Source of the DNA: Cercis canadensis
Taxonomy: Eukaryota > Streptophyta > Magnoliopsida > Fabales > Fabaceae
Assembly: GCA_003255065.1 (NCBI GenBank)
Contig: QAOA01003742.1
Coordinates: forward strand, 75,191 to 139,190
DNA length: 64,000 nt
Direction of reading: 5' to 3'
In this document: positions 22,801 to 34,807 of the stretch, one piece after another
How positions within the stretch are numbered: the first letter of the stretch is position 1
Layout of the letters: every line of letters starts with the position of its first letter
The notes under the pieces: generated by a model
Told to the model about the DNA's origin: nothing
Seen by the model: the letters and a program-made list of their open reading frames with translations, nothing else
Database searches by the model: none
Made by a program: the position numbers and the translations under genes

Positions 22801-25390
22801 ACTTCTTGTGCTCGATTTTCCTCTTCTTCTCATCATTTGTTTTAGAAAAAAGTTTTGGTTGATATTGGTTTCTTTGCTCTATGTTCTAATCTTACTTGAA
22901 TTTATCCCAATTATCGATTATCAATTTATTTGTTTGTTGTAGATACCATAACTTTAGCCTATATTCAAAGGCCCATAACACCAAAGGCCCAAACCAAATC
23001 TACCATTAGCATATTACTATCATATCTTTTAGCACCTTATAAATAACCTATACGTTACAGGTAAGATCCTTTTGACTCATTTCTCATTTATTACCTTTTT
23101 TAGCTAGGACCAACCTGATTTAATCTTCAAAGCCTGGAAATAAGAACCTGACCCCTTAGTTCTTTTCACTTGTGCAGATCGTAGGATTTGTCCAACCTCC
23201 AAGATCCACCCAACCTTAAGATCAGCTCAGGCATCGTCATTTGTCATGGTGGATTTCTATGTAAATCTTTCAGTGGGTTTGGATTATACGAGTTTTCAAT
23301 CTCAACGTTAGAGATTTTTTTGGTTTGGCTTGTTTTGTTCTCTTATGCTTTCTATAACAAGTTTCCTGATTTTGTTGCTTTTACATTTGATCTGCCTACC
23401 TTCATGTATAAAAAATGGTACTTATGGGGTTCCATTTCAGATTGGGAATCGGATACTCATAGAGGTCGCGAACTAGTAGCAATGGCAGTGTCTATGGCAG
23501 AGGTATTGGGAGGGAAAGGTTTTGGGGAGGGGTGTTGGGGGAGAAGGAGAAAGGATTAAGAAAGTGAATTTAAAATACATAATATTTTGAGTAAATTTGA
23601 AATACATTATATTAAGATTTTGAAAGTCACTAAAAAATATATTAAAATTTTGAAAATATCTTAAAAAAGTACACAAATAGAGTAATAAACCAAAACTTGC
23701 ACATTTTATGAATATAAAGGCTAAATTGTTCATTTTTAAACAAAATAAACCAAAAAGTTCTAGTTGTTAAAATAAAAGGACTAAAATTATAGTTAAACCT
23801 TGAATCAAATATCACTTGTAACTGGTGTCAATCACATGATGATAGAAGTATAGAACCAGTATCAATATAAATTAATGATTCAAATTATCAGATAGAACAG
23901 AGGCATAGAAAAATGGAAGTCAAATTGAGTTACTTAGTATAGTACAAAGCAGAAATTTTAGGATCATGACCTACTTATAAACACGCACACACTTTTCTCC
24001 AAATCAATAGATCTTGGTCTCTGAAAATTTTTGGTTTTAACAAAATAGTCTCTCACAAATTGCTTATAACAAAATGGTCCTCAAGAAATCAAGATTCCTA
24101 ACAAATTAGTCTATCGTTACCATCATTTGTTAACCGTTAATGAAAATGAGTGTCACATTAATTACTAAAATGGTAAAATTCATACCATAAAAAAAATGTT
24201 ATAATACACCCTTATAAAAATAAATTAAAAAAACCCCAAAAAAGGCTCAAAATGTGGTTGCAGATGCAAGTCATGTAACACTTATTACTTGCTACATTGT
24301 GAAGTCTGTTTCTTTTTTAAGTAGAAGAAAACAAAATTGAAAATGAGTGTTTGACAAAGAAAAAGTCGACTAACGAAGCAAAGTATCAGTGAAGCAAAAC
24401 TAAAGAAATAACATCTACTATTGGAGACAATTACATTTTTAAATATTTCATTTATTGTAAAATAGGTGGTGGGTGATGAAGAAACAAGCCTTCAAGCTTC
24501 ATGCTTTTTTTAAATATTATTATTTAAAAATATTATTTATTTGAATAATTAAATAAATATTCTTTCTCACCTAAAAAAATAATTCTCCCAAAATATTTTA
24601 GTCAATCTAATCAATACTCACTTAATTTTGGTCTATCCTTGCATATTTAGTTTTTAATTATAGTAGATATTAAATAAATAGAAGAGTAAGACTTATTTAA
24701 TTAAGATAAAAATTTCTTAAAATCTTACTAAATCTAAATGTGATTATTGAATTAAATAAAATAATAGAAATCATAAAATAATCTAAAAATAATTATGTAA
24801 AATAAAAATTCTAACAACAAAATTTTAAATATTTTTTAAATAAAATATCTCTTTACAAATAGAAAGAAACGATAACAATATGAGACTGAAAGCTTTCTTG
24901 ATTTAAAACTATTTAAACAATGTACGCGTATCTGCAAAACAAACCGTTGTGATTTTGAAATCAGTGATTTTCAAACTCTCAGTCGCTACTCTTTGATATG
25001 GGTTTCTTTTCATTCTTTCTCCACACAGCCTTTCTCTTGCGGAAACCATTATGTCCATCGATTAAAATTCCCATTTATCTAGCCTGCCCTACTCATTCCC
25101 CCAATGAAATCGATTAGAGACCAAAGGAGAGGGATGCAGGGAACTGCAGCCGACGGACGATGATGACTTGATGAACGAGGATGCGTCTGAGAGAAAACCA
25201 AAGGCTAAATCTGCTAGATTTGATTTCAATTGGGTTTTCAGGGAATCGAAAAGAAAACCAAAAGGATGAAGAAGGGTGCATTTCAGAGAATTGTGCCACA
25301 GAAGACCAAGAATAAGAGTAACTACGATCAGAAATTGAGGGTCAACAGGTTCTTAACAAGGAAGGCTTGATGGATGAGGCGGTGGACTTC
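22800..25390 (+). repeat. Segmental duplication, copy 2
   Basis: This is the partner of 12692-15950. It lacks the 0.7-kb block of copy 1 and has a 32-bp extra stretch near 24432-24463. Its last 300 bp encode basic, Lys/Arg-rich phrases (for example KTKNKSNYDQKLRVNRFL) that I do not recognise. They are followed after about 1 kb by CCT1 exons. Confidence 0.85.
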
Positions 25391-26389
25391 GAGGTTGGTG
25401 CTCAACGATGTTAGTCCCCTTCACTTTGCTTCTGCTTTGTTTTACATACTGATATATATGTGTGGGTTTTTGTTTGGGATTTGAGGATTTTGTATAACAA
25501 CTTTTAGCAAATGCATGTTAGGGCTAGGGTTTCATTTTCTTGGTTTTGGTATTTGGCTGATTGATTGTTGGTAGATTAGTTTTGTAAGGATTTTCTCTGT
25601 AGAGGTGGACAATAGGGAATTTTGCTTAAGAGATTTTAATTATCTTGTATAATTTCTGTGCTATGCATAGGTAAAATTTGATAGTCTTGGAAGGTGTTTT
25701 TAAAGTAAAACACCTTTGTCTGCATTTGCCTATCTATGTAGTATATGGAATAATTGATTTAATATAAAGCATTAAACAATATTAAAAATTGGAAAATGAC
25801 CATTATTCAAGTTTTAATAAATTTTCTAAGCTTCCTTTTTAAGGTCTCCCTCCTTGTTCTTTACGTGTGCTGGCTTCTCTTTATCCTCACCAAACAGAAA
25901 GTGATCTTTTGATCTTTGCTATGTTTTCCCACAACTCTTACTACCAAATATGAAGGATTTTCCATTTTATCCCCTACGTGTAAAATTTTCTAATTCTTTT
26001 AGATGTCTAAATTTTTTTGTCCCTTACATGTGCTTGTGTGCCTTTGGTGTTTCACACAAATAGTGAACCCATTATTGCTGGCGTGATAATTATCTCGTTG
26101 GAATCTTTTCTCTTGTGAGTATTTCAGGGGTAGTTAAGGTGTTCTATTTGGTGTAAACTAGAACCTAGAAAGTTTAAGCTACATAGTTTTATGCATTTTT
26201 GTCAATAATTTACTAAAGTGGCAGAGCATTATTGTAATTTTTTTTAGTTTTTGTTGTTTGCTTTGAAGATTAACAATGATGATTTGTTGTGTGAAATGGG
26301 AGAGAAATGTGCCTTTAATAAATTGGAAATGAACTGTGTGTTGACATTGAGGAATGATGACACACCTTTTTTTGGTTGGTTATTTCAGA
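25391..26389. other. Noncoding stretch between the duplication and CCT1 exons
   Basis: T-rich, intron-like sequence ending in the acceptor TTATTTCAG before the first recognisable CCT1 exon. I see no coding exon here; the N-terminal CCT1 exon is missing. Confidence 0.5.
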
Positions 26390-27360
26390 TGCTTGTTGTT
26401 GACATTGTTGATGTGACAATTACTAACGATGGTGCTACAATACTCAAGATGTTGGAAGTAGAGCACCCTACAGGCAAGGTGAAGAGATGATCCAATTTTA
26501 GCTGTTTGTCATTTGTTAATCATATCCTCCCCTATTTTGATACCCCTTTGCCAATGGTTTATATGCTTGATATTCTTTTATGGAGTGTGCAGGTATTGGT
26601 AGAATTGGCTGAGCTTGAAGATAGAGAAGTTGGAGATGGCATAACCTCAATGGTCATTGTAGCTGTTGAGCTGCTAAAAGTAAGCGCAAGCTGTGTCTTC
26701 CTATCACTTTATATGTGTTTTGTCTGTCTTTTACAGATTTTTATGCATGAAGGATGTGATCAGATAAATGTATGACTTTTCATGCAGAGAGCAATTGATT
26801 TAGTGAGGAAAAAGATTCACCTGACATCAGTGAATACAGAGTAAGTAGCATTTTCTATACTTTTATTTATCTTTTCATCCTTTCTTGTGGTTCATCTATC
26901 TATTCTATCATTTGTAGTCTCTTATACAGAATCTAATAATTTTGGATTATGACTTGGGATTTCACTTAAAAAAACTTATCAATCACTTCTCTCTTTTATT
27001 AATTATTCTGGGTAGCTAGCTATGCAGGAAGCATGCAAATATGTCGAAGAAAAGTTAATTGTCAAGGTAAGGCCCTTATATTAACTTGTTATTTTTGAGG
27101 ATATTAATGTAGGAACCATATCTTTTTCCTTCTCTTTTTCTTTCCCTTATTCCTTCTAAGATTCCCAGTATATAGTTTGAGTAGCATATATGAAAGTAGA
27201 AGCTTTTGTCTCATAAATTTGACATGTTATTGAGTCAGATTCCTTTCTTAACTTTTTCAGGTTGAAAAGCTTGGAAAGATTCATTAATTAACTGAGCCAA
27301 GACTAGCATGTCCTCAAAGTTGATAGCTGGTGATAGTGACTTCTTTGCCAATTTGGTATG
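26390..27360 (+). pseudogene. CCT1: CCT1 (TCP-1 alpha chaperonin subunit) fragment, introns kept
   Basis: Five exon-like blocks follow the CCT1 order. They are VDVTITNDGATILKMLEVEH (about 26390-26480), VLVELAELEDREVGDGITSM (about 26593-26680), a block with RAIDLVRKKIH (about 26788-26841), MQEACKYVEEKLIVK (about 27022-27066), and VEKLGK followed in another frame by AKTSMSSKLIAGDSDFFANL (about 27262-27355). The ATP-binding signature GDG-T-S is altered to GDGITS. In the last block there is a one-base frameshift and an in-frame TGA. Group II chaperonin CCT folds actin and tubulin in the cytosol. Because splice sites are kept, this is an unprocessed duplicate, not a retrocopy. It is cut on the right before the copia element. 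Confidence 0.87.
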
Positions 27361-28108
27361 TATGAAATTATCATGAATCTATGTTGAATTTTAATAATTT
27401 ATATTAGTTGAAACTGAAGCATCCTTTCTTCTGTGACTAATATTGAGCTCAGAAAAATTTTCTTGTGTACAATCTCAAAATTTGCTTATATTAGTAGTTG
27501 AAGTAGCCAAAAACATATATTTTCCCCTCATCCCTTTTGGACTCTGATTTTCTTTTAAAATTCTTAATGATCACAATTTATCTTTCAATGAAATATATGC
27601 TTTCATACTAAATATTATACTTACTTTCTGCAGGTGAGAACAAGGAATTAAAATATTTTATTGGTTTAATCACACTTTTGAATTGACTAGTTATGCATGA
27701 TTGATTTAGTTATGCATAATTTACTAAACGTTAATCCTAAAACAGAATATCCTTGGTTTTGAATATTGATGATGAAACAGAACACAAAATGCTGCTTAAT
27801 TTCTTATGGTTAACTTAATAATGCTCAGAAACTTTAGTAGTGAAATACAAAGAACATTGTATATCGTTTATTATTGGGTGAGAAGTTCTGGCTTATTTTC
27901 TCATTTGTTTCTCACTGGAGCTATTTGCATTGTCATGATTGTTTCTGAAGTCACCCTCCTGTTACTTGTGTTTGTGTGTATCTGTTCTTTTTTAATTTTT
28001 TGGGAGGAAAGTTACTTAGTTAATTATTGACTTGAATTGCATATTTTCTCAGGTCCCTAGAGTTGTATACCTCTTAGGACTTTAGGATAGATTAGTGTAA
28101 CAAATACA

Positions 28109-28350
28109 TGAGGAAAACTTCTGAATTTCTTATTTAGTCAGTTGATGATACATGGTGTTATTTAGAAGATTACAAGAGGAAAATCATGAACTAAATTACT
28201 CTAAAATAGGAAACTATACTATCTACTTGAATCCCTCCATTTAAGGGATTTAATTTCTATCTAATTTTAAACTCTATGTAATCAAATCCCTTAATTTAAG
28301 GGATTTCAAATTACTTCCTAATATGTTTACAGCCTATTTACATCTTGACA
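28109..28350 (-). repeat. 3' LTR of the truncated copia element
   Basis: Next to the polypurine tract the minus strand starts TGTCAAGATG and ends ...TTTTCCTCA at 28109, giving a 242-bp TG...CA LTR. With no 5' partner, the left edge rests on the CCTCA/TG convention only. Confidence 0.6.
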
Positions 28351-28357
28351 CTCCCCC

Positions 28358-29755
28358 TCAAGCTAAGGAATTGATGTCTTCCATTCCTAGCTTGACCACA
28401 AGATCATGGAAAATTGAACTATTCAGCCCCTTAGTTAGAACATTAGCTAATTGACTCTTTGATGGAACATAGGACATGCACACTAACCCTTCTTCCAATT
28501 TTTCCTTAATAAAATGTCTATCAATTTCAATATGCTTTGTCCTATTGTGCTGTATAGGATTATGAGCAATATTAGTAGCTGATTTGTTGTCAAAATAAAG
28601 CTTCATAGGAGGTTCCCATTTGATTCTTAAATCATTTAGGATAATCTTCAGCAAGAGTAGTTCACACAATCCTTGAGCTATAGCCCTAAATTTTGATTCT
28701 GCAGATGACCTTGCCACTACATTCTGTTTTTTGCTTATCCATGTTACTAGATTTCCTCCAAGGAATGTACAATACCCTGTAGTTGATCTTCTATCTACTA
28801 GGAAGCCTGCATAGTTTGCATCAATATATGCTTCTATAGCAAGACTATTTTTTCTCTTGAATAAGATTCCCTTTCTTGTATTGCCTTTCAAGTAATGCAG
28901 CACCCTGTATGCCGCTTGAAGATAAGGTTCTCTAGGATCATGCATAAATTGGCAGAGCACATTCACTGAGTATGCTATGTCTGACCGAGTGTGAAGAAGA
29001 TATATTAGTTTACCAACTAACCTTTGGTACATTCCTTTATCAACAGCTGGTTCCTCTTTGGCTTCTCCCAATTTATGGTTTGGATCCATTGGGGTAGAGA
29101 CAGGCTTACATCCAATCTTCCCTGTATCCACTAGTAAATCAGTCACATATTTTTGTTGAGATATAAAGATTCCTTGTGTGGAATGTGCCACCTCAATCCC
29201 GAGGAAGTACTTTAGTCTCCCAAGTTCTTTTATCTCAAACTCCTTTACTAGTCTCTGCCTCAATTCATTGCTCCCTCTCTCATCATTTCCAGTCACTATG
29301 ATGTCGTCTACATATACTAGAAGAGCTGTCACCCCAGTAGATGAGTGTTTAATGAAGAGAGTGTAGTCACATTGGCTTTGTTTATACCCAGAATCTTTCA
29401 TAACCTTTGCAAATTTCCCAAACCATGCTCTAAGAGATTGTTTTAACCCATATAGAGCCTTTTTAAGCTTGCACACTTTGTTATCAGTGTCTCCCCTAAA
29501 TCCTAGTGGGATGTTCATGTATATTTCTTCATCCAAGTCACCATGAAAGAATGCATTCTTAACATCATACTGTAGGAGTGGCCAATTGAAGTGGACAACT
29601 AGTGATAACAGAATTCTCACAGTATTCATTTTTGCAACTGGGGCAAAAGTTTCCTGATAATCAACCCCATAAGTTTGAGTATACCCTTTAGCCACTAATC
29701 GTGCTTTATACCTCTCAAGGGATCCATCAGCCATGTATTTCAGTGCAAAATCCAC
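28358..29755 (-). pseudogene. Copia reverse transcriptase and RNase H
   Basis: The 465 codons start within the RT palm (SLERYKARLVAKGYTQ), continue with QYDVKNAFFHGDL and the catalytic LLVYVDDIIVTG, then LGRLKYFLGIEVA. The RNase H part has IEAYIDANYAGFLVDRRSTT, SSAESKFRA and HIEIDRHFIKEKLEEG. The usual RNase H catalytic aspartate in the D-A-D-W motif reads DAN, so RNase H activity is doubtful. It is separated from the upstream frame by a stop or frameshift at about 29756-29806. Confidence 0.9.
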
Positions 29756-29805
29756 TTACAATCAATGATGTTTTTCCCTTTCGGTCTCTCAACAATCTTC
29801 CATGT

Positions 29806-30594
29806 TTAGTTTTTTTCCAATGCACTCATCTCCTTTTTCATAGCAGCCTTCCATTCCCTTTTTGACAATGCCTCAAAAATAGTATTAGGGATTGCAATGG
29901 TGTTTAAACTAACAATGAATTTTTTGTGGGCTGGTGACATGTGTTTAAGAGAGACATAGTGAGATAGTGCATAGAGAGGTTGTTTAGTGCATTCTCTAAT
30001 ACCTTTTCTAACAACAATGGAAAGTTCTACAGGGGCTGTTGTGTCAGCAGATGTTTCAACAAATTGTGTGGGTAAAGGTAGGTCAGATCTTACCGTGATG
30101 TCATTCCCAAATTTTGAGTTGGATTCTTGGACTCTTTTCAGTTCTGGAACAGCCTTTCTTCTTGAATATACTTGGGAGAACCTTGGAAAATTTTCAATGA
30201 CACTAGTTGGGGTAGGACCTGGTTTAGAACTAGACTTAGGAGACTTAGATATGAGTGGCTCAGAGGACTCAAACTCGGGTTCAGCCATACGGGTTGGAAT
30301 AGGAGAGAGGTCAAGGGTTTTAAGAGGTTCAAAAGCCTCACAAGTATTATTTTCCATCATTGAAATCTCCCCCTTAAGAGAAGATTTGGAGAAAAATATA
30401 GCATTTTCTGTAAATGTAACATCTGTAGAGATATAGAATTTACTGGAAGAAGGATTGTAACAGTTGTAGCCCTTTTGAGTAGAAGAGTAACCAAGGAAGA
30501 CACATTTAATGGCTCGTGGGTCTAGTTTGCCTCTATATTGACTGTGGTTTAAATTAGACTTTTTTTGTTTAACCATTAGTTTACCATCTAACAT
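29806..30594 (-). pseudogene. Copia integrase C-terminus and linker to RT
   Basis: The frame includes LDPRAIKCVFLGYSSTQKGY and CYNPSSSKFYISTDVTF, the conserved C-terminal integrase segment of copia polyproteins. A Ser/Pro-rich linker follows, then REWKAAMKKEMSALEKN, the start of the RT region. The DDE catalytic core is not present. Confidence 0.85.
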
Positions 30595-30600
30595 ATGCTT

Positions 30601-31279
30601 ACATGACAGTTAACTAATAATGTGGCTAATTAATTTTTAATATTATTGAAAATAAAAAAAAAAACTTTAAAAAATTGTTGCTTTCTAAATATTGGCCACA
30701 GTGTAAACTGTGAGGGTGTCACAACAAGGATTAACAAAAATGGGGCCATATTATAATTTCTAAAAGTTGGTCATCTTCAATTTCTGTACGGGTTGAAATG
30801 CAGAAAATGGGAAATTCAACCCAGTTCATAACCCATTCAATTTTCACTCAAACTATCACACTTTTTTTCGCAAACCTCCATCATTAAAAACACATAGAAG
30901 CACATTTGAAATGTTTATACACAAAATCCACCTTAAAGATGTATCAAAATTGATATGCCAAATAGCAACGGGAGGGACAAGGGAGGAAGGGAGAGTTGCA
31001 AGGGCATTGGGTTTCTAAAGTGGGGAAGTTTGTTAATTATTGTCATAGTGAGGCAAAATTTTTAATTTTAATAAACCGTTGCCTATCAGGTCAGCAACAA
31101 GTTAGGTGATTATGTGGCTCAATCTCAGCCCTTGCCATCGCTTTGCACCGGTGCCATCATATATGATGGGTATTTTAGACTTGGCCTATTTATTATACAT
31201 TTATTTAACTACATACTTGTAAGGTTGAAGGAAACTAATAAGAAAATATTAGTGAAGTTTGGTCACATTATAAGTTACA
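30601..31279. other. Intergenic, no gene seen
   Basis: AT-rich sequence between the truncated copia element and the direct repeat that flanks STP-A. Confidence 0.5.
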
Positions 31280-32640
31280 ATCTCTATAATTGTTCTTGGT
31301 ATCTAATGCTTAATACATATATGTCCATTTATCTATTTCATTTTGACATAAAACTGCCAACAATCTCTAATATTAATTCATAATTGGTTTATTATGATTT
31401 AATATATATTTTCTTGCATCAATATAGCAGCTTAATATATATTATATATTTTTAATGTGCATTTAGAATAAAATAGCAGCTGCCCTAGTTCGGGGCCTAT
31501 ATATTCCTTTTGTGTTATATACTTTTTCTTAATAAATTTATGAGTAAAACCCTTTTTTAGTCCTTGAAAAATACAGCCACTGACAAATTCGTTCTTCAAA
31601 AATTTTCGGTGACAAATTGGTCATTGGATTATTATTCCAAAGGACAAATTAGTCCTTCGGCAAGATCCCGTTAGTGATATTTAAGGACTAATTTGTCCGA
31701 CGAAATAACAATTCAAAGACCAATTTATCACTGAAAATTTTTGGAGGATGAATTTGTCAGTAACTACATTTTTCAAGGACTAAAAAAAGGTTTTACTTTA
31801 AATTTATTTTTTGTTTCAAAGAGGACATGAAATATTTGAGTCATGTTTAGTAAAGATGAAGATAAAAGAGAGACGTGATATTTATTTTATTTGGATGGGA
31901 CCCATGGTCCCATTATAAATAGAGAGAGAGGGAGAAAGAAAGAGAAATGTAAATAGTGAAGGGAGAGAGAATATGAAATAGAGATAGAGAGAAAGAGAAA
32001 CATGAAGCAAAGGGAGAGAGAGATGAAACCTTAAAAAAATTGGCTTATGAGAGAATAGATGATAGAAATAAGAGAATAAAAGGACATTTAAAGGCAAATC
32101 AAAGGGGAAAAAAAAAGAAGAAAAAAAGAAAGAAAGATTGTACCCCTTCAAAAGAGAGGGAGGAGCTTTCCATAAATCTTTTCATGTTGCTAACTGTTTT
32201 AACAAATATCTGATATATTTTTTTTAAAATATAAAATATTCATCAAAACAAAGAAAAAAATTTCATAACCAAAAAAAANAAAAAAAAAAAAAAACAAAAA
32301 TTAGAGAAAAATCTTAACCTATCTATGGGCTAGTGAAGTATGTGCTGATTTTACTTTGTTTCAAGACTATTTTTAACATTTATTATTAGCTTGTTAAATG
32401 ATTACGGTAAAGTTAATTTAGATACAACGCTTTTCTTTCATAGAAATTAAGAAAAATAACCAAATTTTATTTTCAAAAAAAATTCTCATCGAAATCACAG
32501 TACTTGAACTAAGGCCAACAAAACCTTCAAATTTTATCATCCCAAATCATAGGAAAAAATTATTCCTAAGTTTAAAATTAACATTTTCTAGTTAGTACCA
32601 CTGTATCTTCGTGGATACTATTTCTCTTTACTGCAACTAC
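31280..32640 (+). repeat. Direct repeat flanking STP-A, copy on its 3' side
   Basis: Blocks such as GTTCTTGGTATCTAATGCT, GCAATATAGCAGCTTAATAT-like sequence, TAGCAGC...GGGCCTAT and CCCCTTCAAAAGA...GGAGGAGC recur in order at about 35610-36905. The repeat is interrupted here by a 258-bp MITE. The two copies flank STP-A, implying an old tandem duplication of a unit of about 4.3 kb. Confidence 0.75.
31541..31798. mobile_element. Foldback MITE with 8-bp target duplication
   Basis: The 258-bp insert folds almost completely: its left end GTAAAACCCTTTTTTAGTCC mirrors its right end, and the centre is also self-complementary. It is flanked by TAAATTTA at 31533-31540 and 31799-31806. The paralogous sequence near 35866-35880 has TAAATTTA once and no insert, which proves insertion. 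An 8-bp duplication suggests an hAT-type mobiliser. Confidence 0.88.
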
Positions 32641-32816
32641 AAAAAATGGAACCACGTCTGTGGGACCAATATATGAGAGTTCACCTTTTTGTGTCCCTGG
32701 AATATATATCCTGGGAGTACATAGGAATCTCTCATATTTTTTTTTTTTTTCTAAAGCTATCACTTCTCATTTTCCATTCATAATCCTTTCCCATCTTGCA
32801 GTGTGCCTAGATCAAC

Positions 32817-34673
32817 TTAAGCATTAGCCTTGTTATCCACAGGAACAAACTTGGCCCAGAGCCAGTGTGATCCCCACACTCTGTTCATCTCCTCAATTGG
32901 AACGCCCTTTGTCTCAGGCAGCAACGTGAAAATGAAAATGGTCATTATAAGCACAAAGCCAGCAAAGAAGAAGAAGAGACCGAACTTCAAGTGGCAAAGC
33001 ATTGAGAGGAAGACTTGAGCAATGCAGAAGGTGAAGAACATGTTCACAGCGACATTGATAGCTTGTCCTGCGGATCTGATCTCAAGAGAGCAGATTTCAC
33101 TGGGCACCAACCATCCCAAGGGACCCCAAGACCATGCGAATGCTGCGACATATGCACAGATCAAGAACAAGAGGAAGTTGGCTTCACCATTGCTAAATGA
33201 ACCTTCACCATTGGTTCCAAACTTCAAAGCAATCATGATTCCCACAGCAATCTGTACACAAGCAATTGATGGAAATATATATCATTAACTAGTAATCGAA
33301 ACCAAGACAAAAGTTGAGAGCGAAAATGTAACAGATTTTAAGCATGCAATTTTTTATCCAATTTAGTTACAAGTTAGGCCATTAGATGGAGTCTAGTAGG
33401 TAGCGGTCCCAATAGTTTTTAAGGGGTTAGAATTTTAGATCTCCATGCCATAAAGAAAAAAAAAAAATTAAATTTTAGTTGGAAGTTTACCTGGCAAATA
33501 AACATTTGGCATCCACCTTCAAGGAACAAAATCCTTCTTCCAAACTTATCCACGGTAAAGATAGAAACCAATGTGGCAACCACATTGACACCTCCACTAA
33601 TAACAGCAGATACGAGGGCAGCATCATCACCGAAGCCCAGAGTTTTGAAAAGAACGGGTGCGTAAAACATGATGACATTGATGCCAGTGAGTTGTTGGAA
33701 GAATGGAATCATGGAGCAGAAAGTGAGTTGAGGCCTGTATTTTGGCTGTAAAATGTTCTTCCACGGGTGTTCCACCATCTGGGCTGCCTCACTTGCATCA
33801 ATGAGATCATGTAACTCCTCGTCAACGTTGTCGGTGCCACGGATCTTTTTCAACATTGCCTTTGCTTGCTCATGTTTGCCTCTTTCAATCATGGAGTTAG
33901 GTGTGTCACCAAGTAAAAGAGCTCCCAAACACATACAAACAGCTGGAACAGCTCCAATACCCAAAGAGACCCTCCAGCCACTCTCATGCTTGGCAGTCGC
34001 GACGTTAATTAGGTTTGCAGCCAAAATACCAATGGTGATGGCCATTTGGAATCCCATGTTGAGTGCTCCTCTGATATGTGGTGGAGCCATTTCGGATAGA
34101 TACACAGGAACGGACTGTAGAGAATGGACAAAATATTCAGTTAATTTTGAGACACTTATGCTTTAAGATTTTGTCATATCTTTTATTAAAGATGCAATTG
34201 AGGAAAATTCTTACCTGATTACAATATCCCACGCCAAAACCAAGTAACAAACGACCAACAATAAGCATAGCAATGTTGGTAGCAAAACCGTTGAGGAGAG
34301 CACCAAAAAGGAAAAACAAGCCACCAAGAAACATTGAGGGCTTACGGCCAAGCATTCTTGTTGTTGTGGAAGCAAAGAAAGAGGCTACCAAAGCCGCAAG
34401 ATAGAGCGAGGAGGTAAACAATGTAAGAAGCTCGTTATCATATTTGCAATACTGGCTGTCATGACTTGATTCATTTTTCATTTGTTTGTACACAGAGGGG
34501 AAGAACTTGATCAAGAATGGTTCCATGGAAGTCACTCCTCCTGTAATACCAAGATCATAACCAAAGAGGAGACCTCCCATGGCAGCCACAAAACAGGTGA
34601 CCAGCACGTAGACGGTTACTTTACCCTCATACTGCTTAGCACCACCTTGATCAACAAAACCTCCTGCTGCCAT
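32817..34673 (-). CDS. STP: STP-A: sugar transport protein (monosaccharide/H+ symporter), three exons
   Basis: Exons (minus) are 34673-34215, 34114-33491 and 33251-32817, with GT-AG introns of 100 and 239 bp, all phase 0, giving 504 residues. The ATG at 34673 is chosen because the open frame extends upstream only to a TTG and the protein there aligns with the usual STP N-terminus. It is a 12-helix major facilitator. [14 protein letters not shown] contains Asp40, equivalent to the proton-binding Asp42 of Arabidopsis STP10. Cys76 and the exon-3 Cys in [10 protein letters not shown] match the two lid cysteines of STPs. R-x3-GRK (loop 2-3), [34 protein letters not shown] and PETKG are all present. 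The family imports hexoses across the plasma membrane, driven by protons, into sink cells. The protein looks closest to the STP9/10/11 group, by eye only. No defects seen. Confidence 0.93.
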
Positions 34674-34800
34674 GTTTTCAGCAGTAGCGACTTCAAATAT
34701 TTTGGGGTGAATCTGAATTGAGATTGTGAAAGAAGGAGTTCTAATTCTCTTTGAACAATTGCTTGTTTGCACAATTGAGGATCCCAAAGAGTGATGAACA

Positions 34801-34807
34801 ATTTATA
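34801..34807 (-). promoter_or_regulatory. TATA box of STP-A
   Basis: TATAAAT on the minus strand, 128 bp upstream of the ATG, in a context (CAGCAGCACCACAGCC) matching the STP-B promoter. Confidence 0.65.

Larger units (their letters stand above)
28109..30600 (-). mobile_element. 5'-truncated Ty1/copia retrotransposon
   Basis: On the minus strand it runs from the end of integrase (about 30594) through reverse transcriptase and RNase H to a polypurine tract (28361-28351) and a 3' LTR (28350-28109). Gag, protease and most of integrase are absent and no 5' LTR is found to the right. It lies downstream of the CCT1 remnant. Confidence 0.88.
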
